Made by a program: the position numbers and the translations under genes | Assembly (NCBI GenBank): GCA_964601505.1 | Contig: CAZRNR010000031.1 | Coordinates: forward strand, 1 to 24,033 | DNA from: DRWZ01 sp964601505 | GTDB taxonomy: Bacteria; Calescibacteriota; Calescibacteriia; Calescibacteriales; Calescibacteriaceae | Length of the DNA stretch: 24,033 nucleotides | Direction: 5' to 3' | Shown: positions 15,534 through 23,002 of the stretch, piece after piece | Numbering within the stretch: the first letter of the stretch is position 1 | How the letters are laid out: the number at the start of each line of letters is the position of its first letter | The notes under the pieces: model-generated | The model's database searches: none | What the model saw: only the letters and a program-made list of their open reading frames with translations | What the model was told of the DNA's origin: nothing

Positions 15534-16598
15534 ATGGCAAGAGGAAAAATCTTTTTTAGTTTAGTTGGAGGTTTGATTTTATCCTGCAGTATTCAGAAAA
15601 CTGCACTCATAATGACAGCAGAAACAACGGCTGACTTTTCGCCTGAGGCTCAAAAATATGATATCCCATTTATTGTTGCTGCGGGTCTCCCCTCGAACAT
15701 ACTGATTATGGAAACTGCTCGCTCACTTGATCCAGAAAATCCAAAGATACTTGGAGCGCTTGCTGAAATATATTGCTCCTATGGTTTTGGATTTATAGAA
15801 GATGAAGATGTGGAAAGAGCAAAAATCCTTTACTACAAAGGTTACCAGTATGCTGAAAAAGCTTTAGCTCTGACCAACAAAAGATTTGCTGAGGTTCTAC
15901 AGAAAGTAAAAAACAATGAAGTTTTTCCTGAAGAATTGGCAAAAACTCTGACCAAAAAAAATCTAAAGGATGCATTCTGGTATGGCTCGTGTCTCGCATA
16001 CTGGATAGCTGCCTCTGGTGGTTCTCCTGAATCTGTTGCAGAGGTTTCAAAAATGTTAGCGGTTATTGATAGGCTAATAGAATTAGATGAGAGCTTTTTT
16101 TATGGCGGTCCACTTCTCCTACGCGCATCTTTTTATGCTACAGCCCCAAGCATTCTTGGCGGAAGTCCAATAAAAGCTAAAATATTTTTTGATAGAGCTA
16201 TTAAAATAAGCAATGGAAAATTTCTCCTCTCAAAAATGGCTTATGCTCAGTTCTATGCCGCTTTACTCAAAGATAAAACTGAAAAAGAAATATATCAGGA
16301 AGAAGTAAGAAGATTAGAGGAAAAGATAGAAAGCTATAAAACCACGATAAAAGAATTAGAAGATCCAGAAATAAAAGCCAAGTTTGAATTACAGCTTAAG
16401 AAAATGGAACAAGAACTCTCTGAGTTTAAAAAATTCGAGAGTCTTTTCTCTGAAAGAACAGGTGAGCAGATTTTTGATGAGACTATTAATCAGATCCTTG
16501 AAGCAAATCCATATTCTCTTGAAGATGCTGTCCTTCCAAACCAGATAGCGAAAGAGAAAGCAATGAGACTTATGAAAAGAAAAGCAGATATTTTCTAA
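15534..16598 (+). CDS. TatT-like (TRAP-associated T-component) lipoprotein with coiled-coil insert
   Basis: A 354-residue helical lipoprotein. The signal peptide ends in the lipobox-like LILSC (Cys18). The body follows the TatT/TP0956 family pattern, which forms TPR-like helices and associates with TRAP-type binding proteins in treponemes: PSNILIMETARSLDPENP (53-70), LAEIYCSYGFGFIEDED (76-92), a Trp/Gly-rich block around 148-163, and RASFYATAPSILGG (197-210). The last part (ILEANPYS to ADIF) also fits. Between about 249 and 308 it has a highly charged Glu/Lys-rich coiled coil that I do not know from the family. No TRAP transporter genes are adjacent. The Shine-Dalgarno AAGGAGG is 10 nt upstream. 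Confidence 0.8.
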   Translation: MARGKIFFSLVGGLILSCSIQKTALIMTAETTADFSPEAQKYDIPFIVAAGLPSNILIMETARSLDPENPKILGALAEIYCSYGFGFIEDEDVERAKILYYKGYQYAEKALALTNKRFAEVLQKVKNNEVFPEELAKTLTKKNLKDAFWYGSCLAYWIAASGGSPESVAEVSKMLAVIDRLIELDESFFYGGPLLLRASFYATAPSILGGSPIKAKIFFDRAIKISNGKFLLSKMAYAQFYAALLKDKTEKEIYQEEVRRLEEKIESYKTTIKELEDPEIKAKFELQLKKMEQELSEFKKFESLFSERTGEQIFDETINQILEANPYSLEDAVLPNQIAKEKAMRLMKRKADIF

Positions 16599-17467
16599 TA
16601 TATTTTCCATTCACAGCATTTATTTCCATTTGACTATTGAAACACTTTTACAAATTCAAGACGCGGTGAATGAAAGTCCAGAAAATAAGAATCATATTAA
16701 AAATTTAATCATCTTCATTGGAAAGGGAAGAAACATAGCAAGAGAACGAGGAAAGGTTGGATAAAGCTACACGTGGCTTTAGACATTTGGCAGGTATGGA
16801 GGTATCTGATGAGAGGGTGCATGACAGTCAGAAGGCAATTGAACTACTGGAAGGTGTAGCGAGAGCAAGCAAGGGTATGGGTTCGGAGGTAAAGGATTTG
16901 ATAGCAGATAGCGGGTATGATACTCATGATTTATTATGCATGCCAATGATATGGAGCCATGCGTGAAGGTAAGGTCGAATGCGGAAGTTTTTGGGAACAC
17001 GCTTAGGGGCAGGGTAGTGATGGCATATAAGATTGGTAACAGGGCATGGAAGAGGATTAATGGTAAGGGATGGTTTGTTGAGAGTTTTTTGTGTGTTTAA
17101 GCGATGGTTTGGTGAGTATGTGAGTAGTGTGAAGTTTGGGAACATAAGGAAGGAAGTGGTGTTTAAGGTATGGATAATAAACCTGTTTTTTGGTATGATG
17201 AATTAAGGTATATGCTTGTGTTAAGTCAGGGATATGTTCCTGAAAAAGGGTTTTTGGACATAGCACATCTTCATTTCTATTGGATTTTTTATATCTTTTA
17301 GAACTCTGATGAGCTTATTTACAAAATTGAGTTATTTGAAAGATTTTTATGTTATCCTAAATCGTTCAAGAAATGATAAAGTAGTAGAGCAGTTTCAGAT
17401 TTGCTTTAAAACTTGAAAAAATTATATACACCTACCTGTAGTAATATCTGTAAAAAATAAAGATATA
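16599..17467. other. 869-nt region without an intact gene, holding an IS5-type relic
   Basis: The centre (16716-17206) is a decayed transposase, listed separately. 16599-16715 and 17207-17467 are AT-rich and show no gene, and I could not find terminal inverted repeats or a target duplication around the relic. The gap separates the convergent ends of the TatT-like gene and pepP. Confidence 0.6.
16716..17206 (+). pseudogene. Decayed IS5-like DDE transposase (C-terminal half, frameshifted)
   Basis: The C-terminal half of an IS5-like transposase can be pieced together over four frame segments. The first (from 16716) reads KGWIKLHVALDI. The second (about 16790-16940) reads MEVSDERVHDSQKAIELL and LIADSGYDTHD, containing the second catalytic Asp. 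The third (about 16941-17099) reads KVRSNAEVFGNTLRGRV and WFVES with the third acidic residue. The fourth (17093-17206) reads VFKRWFGEYVSSVKFGN and ends at TAA 17204-17206. At least three frameshifts and a small deletion near the WFVES motif make it inactive. The N-terminal half is missing. Frame changes and the absence of neighbouring terminal repeats indicate an old insertion. Confidence 0.85.
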
Positions 17468-18799
17468 CTACAGAATTTCATTTCCTGAACTGGTTATGAG
17501 TATATCATCTTCTATCCTTACTCCTATGCCCCTGAAAATTTCTGGTATTTCTATTATGGAGCAACCTTCATCTGATCTTTCTTGAATTTGTCCTTCCTTC
17601 ACATAGAGGGTTTGAAAATCTGGTATGTATATCCCTGGTTCTATTGTTATGACATTCCCAGGTTCTAACTTTTTTGGTGTGTTCTGATCGCTGTAGTATG
17701 GACATACATCATGAACATCTAGTCCAAGATGATGTCCTATTCTATGTGGAAAGAAAGGTTTAAAAAGTTTTTTTTCCAAAACTTCGTCCAAAGTAAATTT
17801 TAAGATTCCTATATCAATAAGAGATTGTGATATTTCTTTTTGAGCAATGTTATTCAATTCTTCAAATGAAGCTCCGCTTTTAGCATTTTCTATAACTTTT
17901 TTTTGAATATTTTCAACATGCAACTTTATTTCTTGAGCTGCTTTTAGCTTCTGCCCTGTTTCTTTCCATTCTTCTGGTATGAATGTTCTTGTTATATCGG
18001 AAGCATAGAAGTTTATTTCAATACCTGTGTCTATGATGCATGGGATATTTACTGGTGAAGAGTTCTGATTATAGTGCAAAATTATTGAGTTTTTACCTGA
18101 GGCTACTATTGTGGGAAATGCTTCGGTTCCCCCATAATTTCTGTAGGCTTTTATTATTTGAGCTTCTACTTCATACTCCATCATTCCCGGAAGTATATTG
18201 ATTTTTTGTAATATTTGCTTCGTTATTTTAACTGCCTTTTTTATAATTTCTATCTCATATTCATCTTTTTTGGCTCGCATCTCTCCAATGATTTCATCTA
18301 TATCTGATACTCTCTTGGGAGGGAGAACTCCAGCTCTTGATTTCCTTTTGAGTTCAGCATAAGCTTCAAAGATCTTATCTTGTAAATTCTGCTCTTCTCC
18401 TATGGGGTAGAAAATGTAATCTGTGTTCTGAATTATTTTTGATATTTTGCTCTCGAAATTCTGAATTTCATCTATTTCATCGCATACAGACTTTATCTCT
18501 TCATCGCTTGTCGGATACCCTACCCATACTGCCTCTTCAAATTTGATTTTTTTCCTGAATATCGTTATTTTTCTTTCCTCTCCATCTTTAAGTTTTTTTT
18601 TAGATATAACTGCTATTGTGAATGGATCATTTATTCCTGTTATATATAACATTCTTGAGGATTGTCTAAATTTGTATTCAACATCGTTATTTCTGATTTT
18701 TGGTGTCGCTGAAGGTATTATAGCTACGGAGTTTGGAGGTAATTTTTCCAGAAGTGCTTTTTGTCTTTTTTTAATTATTTCCACTGGGAAAGAGATCAC
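17468..18799 (-). CDS. pepP: Xaa-Pro aminopeptidase (aminopeptidase P)
   Basis: Removes the N-terminal residue from peptides with proline in second position. An aminopeptidase P N-terminal domain (about 1-135) is followed by the pita-bread metallopeptidase fold (about 175-440). All five ligands of the dinuclear metal site are present: Asp257 (IIDTG), Asp268 (SDITRTF), His356 (GHHLGLDVHD), Glu387 (TIEPGIYI) and Glu430 (RIEDD). Length 443 is normal. The start is GTG at 18799, two nt after the stop codon of the chemoreceptor-like gene, so the pair forms an operon. The catalytic type is secure; the in vivo substrate is not. Confidence 0.93.
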   Translation of the reverse strand: MISFPVEIIKKRQKALLEKLPPNSVAIIPSATPKIRNNDVEYKFRQSSRMLYITGINDPFTIAVISKKKLKDGEERKITIFRKKIKFEEAVWVGYPTSDEEIKSVCDEIDEIQNFESKISKIIQNTDYIFYPIGEEQNLQDKIFEAYAELKRKSRAGVLPPKRVSDIDEIIGEMRAKKDEYEIEIIKKAVKITKQILQKINILPGMMEYEVEAQIIKAYRNYGGTEAFPTIVASGKNSIILHYNQNSSPVNIPCIIDTGIEINFYASDITRTFIPEEWKETGQKLKAAQEIKLHVENIQKKVIENAKSGASFEELNNIAQKEISQSLIDIGILKFTLDEVLEKKLFKPFFPHRIGHHLGLDVHDVCPYYSDQNTPKKLEPGNVITIEPGIYIPDFQTLYVKEGQIQERSDEGCSIIEIPEIFRGIGVRIEDDILITSSGNEIL

Positions 18800-18801
18800 T
18801 T

Positions 18802-19893
18802 TTACTTAATTGAAGATAAGTTAGATATACCTTTTTTAAACTCTTCTTTTAATGTCTGCACAAGATTTATAGCTTCTTGGTAAGAGTTTAATATGTTTTT
18901 GGCGCTTTCAAGAAGGGATAATAGGTTTCTTGATATTTCATCTGTAACTTTCGATTGTTCTTCCGTTGCCGTTGCAATTGCAGATGTTTCTGTATTTATA
19001 GATTCCGTGTATTTGGTAACATCCTCGAAGCTCTTTTTCCCTTCGTTTACAAGTTCTGATCCCTTTTTCGTTACTTCAAATTCAGACTCTATTGCCTTGT
19101 AAGTCTCTCCAACTTTTGAGACAATGAGATTTATTTTTTCGGATATTTCCTTTGCTGCGTTATATGTTCTTTCTGCAAGTTTTCTGACCTCACCAGCGAC
19201 TACTGCAAATCCCTTCCCTTGTTCTCCAGCTCTTGCTGCTTCTATAGCAGCGTTTAGAGCAAGAAGGTTTGTCTGATCCGTTATATCCTCTATTGTTGAA
19301 ATTATTGAAGATATTTCTTTTGTCCGGTCCTCAAGAGACTTTGCCATTTCTCTGACACCTTCCATTGTAGAAACCATCTCGTTTATTATTTTTACTACAT
19401 CGTCCATCTTTCCAAGACTGTTTCTAGATATGGAAGCTGTCTCCTGTACCTTTGAACTAACTTGAATTATTCTTGATGCAACCTCTGCAGCAGACGCTGA
19501 TAGTTCTTCGGAAGCCGTTACAACAACGTTCACTTTATTTATTTGCATCTCGTTGGATTTAGATATCTCGTTCAATTTGTTTTCAAGATTGTTCAGAAAA
19601 GATTCAATTTTTTTTAGCACTTCAAGAATTTTTACACTTTCTTTACTTATCTCTTCATCTATTATAGATTTAATAGCTTTCCCTTCTTCGGTTTTTGGTT
19701 CAGAACTTTTAGCATCTTCAAGAAAGGTTTGAAAATTTCTCTTCTCAGAGATTCTTGAGAGAATTAGTATTAAGTTTGTACCAATCAATCCTCCCAAAAG
19801 GACTATTAGATTTCCGATTGAAAATCCGCTTACAATTAACCCAATAATGAAAAAAAGGATTACTACTGTATTGGAGATTATACCAGTAAGCAT
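18802..19893 (-). CDS. Methyl-accepting chemotaxis-type signalling protein without sensor domain
   Basis: A 363-residue protein with two adjacent membrane helices at the N-terminus (about 5-23 and 26-47, a tight hairpin) and almost no periplasmic loop. The rest is the long cytoplasmic signalling coiled coil. The hairpin tip EDITDQTNLLALNAAIEAAR and the following GKGFAVVAGEVRKLAERT (about 202-244) are the canonical CheA/CheW contact region. No HAMP or ligand domain is seen, so any stimulus must be sensed through the membrane, the cytoplasmic linker (48-120) or a partner protein. No che or motility genes are nearby. It is followed directly by pepP. A perfect TATAAT lies just before the ATG. Confidence 0.92.
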   Translation of the reverse strand: MLTGIISNTVVILFFIIGLIVSGFSIGNLIVLLGGLIGTNLILILSRISEKRNFQTFLEDAKSSEPKTEEGKAIKSIIDEEISKESVKILEVLKKIESFLNNLENKLNEISKSNEMQINKVNVVVTASEELSASAAEVASRIIQVSSKVQETASISRNSLGKMDDVVKIINEMVSTMEGVREMAKSLEDRTKEISSIISTIEDITDQTNLLALNAAIEAARAGEQGKGFAVVAGEVRKLAERTYNAAKEISEKINLIVSKVGETYKAIESEFEVTKKGSELVNEGKKSFEDVTKYTESINTETSAIATATEEQSKVTDEISRNLLSLLESAKNILNSYQEAINLVQTLKEEFKKGISNLSSIK

Positions 19894-19902
19894 ATAAATT
19901 AT

Positions 19903-19912
19903 ATTATAGCAA
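19903..19912 (-). promoter_or_regulatory. Extended -10 promoter (TGC-TATAAT) of the MCP-pepP operon
   Basis: On the minus strand, TTGCTATAAT contains a perfect -10 box (19908-19903) preceded by TG, the extended -10 signature. Transcription would start near 19896, only about 3 nt before ATG 19893, so the mRNA would be practically leaderless. No -35 box is needed for this type and none is seen. Confidence 0.55.
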
Positions 19913-19994
19913 AAACAATTTTTGAATTTTTGTTTTCTGCGAAATTTTTTCTAAATCTAATTAGTTGTAAACTTTAGAGTTGTTAAAGATATCC

Positions 19995-20002
19995 GAGGAG
20001 GT
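19995..20002 (+). promoter_or_regulatory. Strong Shine-Dalgarno site GAGGAGGT
   Basis: GAGGAGGT lies 8 nt before ATG 20011 of the SWIB protein gene, near-perfectly complementary to the 16S rRNA 3' end. It fixes that start. Confidence 0.85.
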
Positions 20003-20010
20003 ACAAAAAT

Positions 20011-20310
20011 ATGCCGAAGGGGAAAAGAACGGGAAAAAGTTCGGAAAAAACCGAAAAGAAAAAGAGGCAAGCTCCATCTTCATTCTTTAAGGAGTTTGAA
20101 TTATCTCCTGAGCTTTCAGAGATAGTTGGAAAGACAAAAGCTACAATGCAGGAGATACTAAAGAGTATATGGAACTACATAAAACAAAAAGGACTTCAGG
20201 TGAAACGAGAAATAAGAGCTGATGAAAAACTAAAGAAAATATTCGGAAAAGATGTTATATCTATGTTTGAGATACCAAAGATGGTAAAGCAGAATATATC
20301 TAAAAAATAG
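20011..20310 (+). CDS. Small SWIB/MDM2-domain protein with basic N-terminal tail
   Basis: A 99-residue protein. Residues 1-20 are very rich in Lys/Arg/Ser (like a DNA-binding tail). About 29-97 is a SWIB domain: FELSPELSEIVGKT, then ILKSIWNYIKQKGLQ, then REIRADEKLKKIFGKD and VISMFEIPKMVKQNI. The order (trp-containing helix WxYIKxxGLQ, ADxKLxxxFG, SMFExxKxV) is the family hallmark. SWIB domains are best known from eukaryotic SWI/SNF and MDM2 and, in bacteria, from chlamydiae and some other phyla, often alone or fused to topoisomerase I. A role in nucleoid or chromatin-like organisation is inferred from the basic tail. The gene is monocistronic, with a strong Shine-Dalgarno sequence. Confidence 0.87.
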   Translation: MPKGKRTGKSSEKTEKKKRQAPSSFFKEFELSPELSEIVGKTKATMQEILKSIWNYIKQKGLQVKREIRADEKLKKIFGKDVISMFEIPKMVKQNISKK

Positions 20311-20540
20311 TCTATCCACAATTTGTAAAATCTCATCTTCTCTTAAACAGAGATCAATTCGTTATGAATCTACGGGGTTTGGCAATAGCTCAAAAGATTT
20401 TGGAAATATTGATTCTTAATTTTTTATGAAGAGAAAAAACTTATAACTTGAACCTTTGGAATTATAGGACGTTATGTGATCGGATAAATGAATTTGTTTA
20501 TATTTAGGTCGAGGATAGTTCTGTTTTTATGGGAAATTGT

Positions 20541-20549
20541 TGCTATATT
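20541..20549 (+). promoter_or_regulatory. Possible extended -10 promoter of leuC
   Basis: TGC followed by TATATT, the same TTGCTATA core as the MCP promoter on the other strand 600 nt away. No convincing -35 box. It would give a leader of about 110 nt. Confidence 0.35.
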
Positions 20550-20651
20550 CAATTGAATTGGCAAGAGGAATAAAATAAAAAACTGTGCTCGATATCTTCA
20601 GGACTTTTTTTGAAGTTTTTCTAAGCTTTTGCAAATGTGAAATTGGACGAT

Positions 20652-20658
20652 AAGGAGG
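20652..20658 (+). promoter_or_regulatory. Strong Shine-Dalgarno site AAGGAGG
   Basis: AAGGAGG ends 7 nt before ATG 20666 and fixes the leuC start. Confidence 0.88.
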
Positions 20659-20665
20659 AAATAAA

Positions 20666-22135
20666 ATGAAGCCGAGAACTATTTTTGAAAAGATATGGGA
20701 TGATCATATAGTTCTTGAACCTGATGATCCAGAGAAGCCCTATCTTTTATATATAGATTTACACCTTGTTCATGAAGTCACGAGTCCTCAAGCTTTTGAG
20801 GGACTCAGATTGAAAAAAAGGAAAGTCAGAAGACCGGATCTCACATTTGCGGTTGTGGATCACAATGTTCCAACTGACGATAAGAGAGATATATTTGATA
20901 AACTAGAACTTCCCGATGATATATTGGACATGCATGAAAAGTTATCTTTAGACGGTTATGAAATAGATCTTATTTCTCTGAAGCAGGTCAAGGTCCTGAA
21001 GAAGAATGCAGAAGAATTCGGTATAAGATTTTTTGGGATTACAAGTCCTTACCAGGGAATAGTTCATGTTATTGGTCCTCAATTAGGTCTTACTCAACCT
21101 GGGATGACAATAGTTTGTGGAGATAGCCATACCTCAACTCATGGTGCTTTTGGAGCTATGGCTTTTGGTATCGGAACGAGTGAGGTTGAGCATGTTCTTG
21201 CAACACAGACGATCTGGTTAAAGAAACCAAAACTTATGCGAATAGATATTCAGGGTAATCCTCCAAAGGGAGTTTTATCTAAGGATATCATACTTTATAT
21301 AATAGGAAGAATCGGAACTACAGGTGGAGTAGGATATGCTATAGAGTATACAGGTAATGTGATAAAAGGTCTTTCAGTTGAGGAGAGAATGACAATATGC
21401 AACATGACAATAGAAGGGGGAGCTCGGACAGGTTTAATTGAACCAGATGAGAAAGTTTTTAAGTATCTTGAAGGAAGGCCGTTCTCTCCAAAAGATTTCG
21501 ACAGTGCGGTAGAATACTGGAAGACCCTTAAAACAGATCCTGGAGCGAAGTTTGATGCAGAATTTTATTTTGATGTTTCAGAAATAGAGCCGCAAATAAC
21601 ATGGGGAACAAGACCATCCGATGTTATACCCATCAGTGGAGTTGTCCCAGACCCAGATTATTTTGATGACCCGGTTGAAAAGGCTCATGTGCAGAGAGCA
21701 TTGAAATACATGGGGATTTCTCCGGGGACGGAAATAACAAGTGTTAAGATAGATAGGGTTTTCATAGGTTCCTGCACAAATGCGAGGTTGGAAGATCTAA
21801 TTCGTGCTGCTGAAATGGTAAAGGGAAGAAAGGTTGCTCCATGGGTTAGAGCTATGGTTGTGCCAGGTTCTCAGATTGTCAAAGCGCAGGCTGAGAAAAT
21901 GGGGCTTGATAAAGTTTTTAAGGAAGCTGGATTTGAATGGCGTAATTCTGGTTGCAGCATGTGTCTTGGTATGAATCCAGATATACTTTCTCCGGGCGAA
22001 AGATGTGTTAGTACATCAAATAGGAATTTTGAAGGGAGACAAGGAAGGGGTGGTAGAACGCATCTTGCAAGCCCTCTAACCGCTGCTGCGTCGGCAATAA
22101 AAGGTTATATATCAGACCCGAGAGAATTTCTCTAA
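20666..22135 (+). CDS. leuC: 3-Isopropylmalate dehydratase large subunit
   Basis: Aconitase-family enzyme that, with LeuD, isomerises 2-isopropylmalate to 3-isopropylmalate in leucine synthesis. The three [4Fe-4S] ligands are Cys370 (FIGSCTNARLEDL), Cys430 and Cys433 (SGCSMCLGMNPD). Other signatures are DHNVPT (65-70), GDSHTSTHGAFGA (152-164) and the C-terminal TSNRNFEGRQGRGG. Length 489 is a little longer than the common 465-475; an extra segment of about 20-25 residues lies after DHNVPT (about 73-100). leuD does not follow. The Shine-Dalgarno AAGGAGG is 7 nt upstream. The stop overlaps the convergent nucleotidyltransferase gene by 24 nt. The related methylthioalkylmalate or homoaconitase functions cannot be excluded from sequence alone. 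Confidence 0.93.
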   Translation: MKPRTIFEKIWDDHIVLEPDDPEKPYLLYIDLHLVHEVTSPQAFEGLRLKKRKVRRPDLTFAVVDHNVPTDDKRDIFDKLELPDDILDMHEKLSLDGYEIDLISLKQVKVLKKNAEEFGIRFFGITSPYQGIVHVIGPQLGLTQPGMTIVCGDSHTSTHGAFGAMAFGIGTSEVEHVLATQTIWLKKPKLMRIDIQGNPPKGVLSKDIILYIIGRIGTTGGVGYAIEYTGNVIKGLSVEERMTICNMTIEGGARTGLIEPDEKVFKYLEGRPFSPKDFDSAVEYWKTLKTDPGAKFDAEFYFDVSEIEPQITWGTRPSDVIPISGVVPDPDYFDDPVEKAHVQRALKYMGISPGTEITSVKIDRVFIGSCTNARLEDLIRAAEMVKGRKVAPWVRAMVVPGSQIVKAQAEKMGLDKVFKEAGFEWRNSGCSMCLGMNPDILSPGERCVSTSNRNFEGRQGRGGRTHLASPLTAAASAIKGYISDPREFL

Positions 22136-23002
22136 TTTTTTTAGCACACCCTTGGGAACTCCGAAAAAATTTATCACATCATATCTTGATTCATTAGATA
22201 TTAGAGATATTAGTTTTGCTATTTTTTCTTGCCAATGATTTGGGAATTCCTCAACGGATATATCGAGTGCCGGATGTATAGAAACCAGAACATTGAGTTC
22301 TTTTAATTTTCTTAGAAAGTCCCCAAAGAAATTTTCTTTGGCTGCAATCTTGAACTCACTGAAGAATCTACTCCCATGGACTCTCCTGAATGAACCAGTT
22401 TTCTTTGCAATCTCAAGAGATTCAAGAACAGAATCATCTATTAGAAAACCTGTCTTTAGAGATATCCTAACGCACCTAAGTATTCTTGTTGGATCGTCAG
22501 CTATGCTCATCTTGTGTAGAACCCTTATTTTCCTTTCTGATATATCTTTTAATCCATTTACAACATCAATTATCCTAAAGTCAAGTTCTTGATTTATCTC
22601 CATAGCTATTGCGTTTATCGTGAAGTCTCTTCTAAATAGGTCTATTTTAACATCGTCTACAAAATATACCTTCGGATGTTCACCTGGGATTGGATATTCT
22701 TCCTTTCTTGCTCTTGCAAAATCTATTCTGTATTCATTTTTATCTTTTATAAAATCGAACGAGGCAGTTCCGAATTCTTTCATATACTTGAAATTCCTTC
22801 CCTGGAAAGATTTCAATAATTCCATTGACAAATCATATACATCTCCCTCTACTACAAAATCAATATCTGATGTTTCTATTTTGAGAATTATGTCTCTGAT
22901 AAGTCCTCCAACAATGTATGTCTTTACACCGACCTTTTCAGATATTTTCAAAACTTCCGATATTATATCCCTATATTTCTCGAGATCTTTTTTCTCAAAC
23001 AT
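22112..23002 (-). CDS. CCA-adding-type tRNA nucleotidyltransferase (short form)
   Basis: Class II nucleotidyltransferase of the CCA-adding/poly(A) polymerase family, cytoplasmic. Motifs: VGGLIRD (31-37), the catalytic acidic pair DID (46-48), RRDFTINAIA (124-133, motif B) and DDPTRILRCVR (169-179, motif C). The C-terminal region is short, so the protein is 296 residues against about 400 for a full CCA enzyme. This may be a single-function CC-adding or A-adding enzyme, as in deep lineages where the work is split between two proteins. It would act on the two tRNAs in this window, neither of which encodes CCA. Start ATG at 23002. GGAGGT lies about 21 nt upstream, too far to be a normal ribosome binding site. 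Confidence 0.9.
   Translation of the reverse strand: MFEKKDLEKYRDIISEVLKISEKVGVKTYIVGGLIRDIILKIETSDIDFVVEGDVYDLSMELLKSFQGRNFKYMKEFGTASFDFIKDKNEYRIDFARARKEEYPIPGEHPKVYFVDDVKIDLFRRDFTINAIAMEINQELDFRIIDVVNGLKDISERKIRVLHKMSIADDPTRILRCVRISLKTGFLIDDSVLESLEIAKKTGSFRRVHGSRFFSEFKIAAKENFFGDFLRKLKELNVLVSIHPALDISVEEFPNHWQEKIAKLISLISNESRYDVINFFGVPKGVLKKLEKFSRV

Larger units (their letters stand above)
20311..20665. other. 355-nt leader/intergenic region upstream of leuC
   Basis: No gene is visible. A TGC-TATATT element (20541-20549), resembling the extended -10 upstream of the MCP gene, could start transcription near 20556 and would leave a leader of about 110 nt before leuC. Within the leader CTTCA...TGAAG forms only a weak 5-bp hairpin. 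A 14-codon frame beginning ATG at 20530 has no leucine run, so leucine attenuation is not supported. Confidence 0.4.

Noticed and set aside
20530..20574. Possible leader peptide for leucine attenuation upstream of leuC
   Set aside because: The frame has a single leucine and no terminator/antiterminator structure follows.
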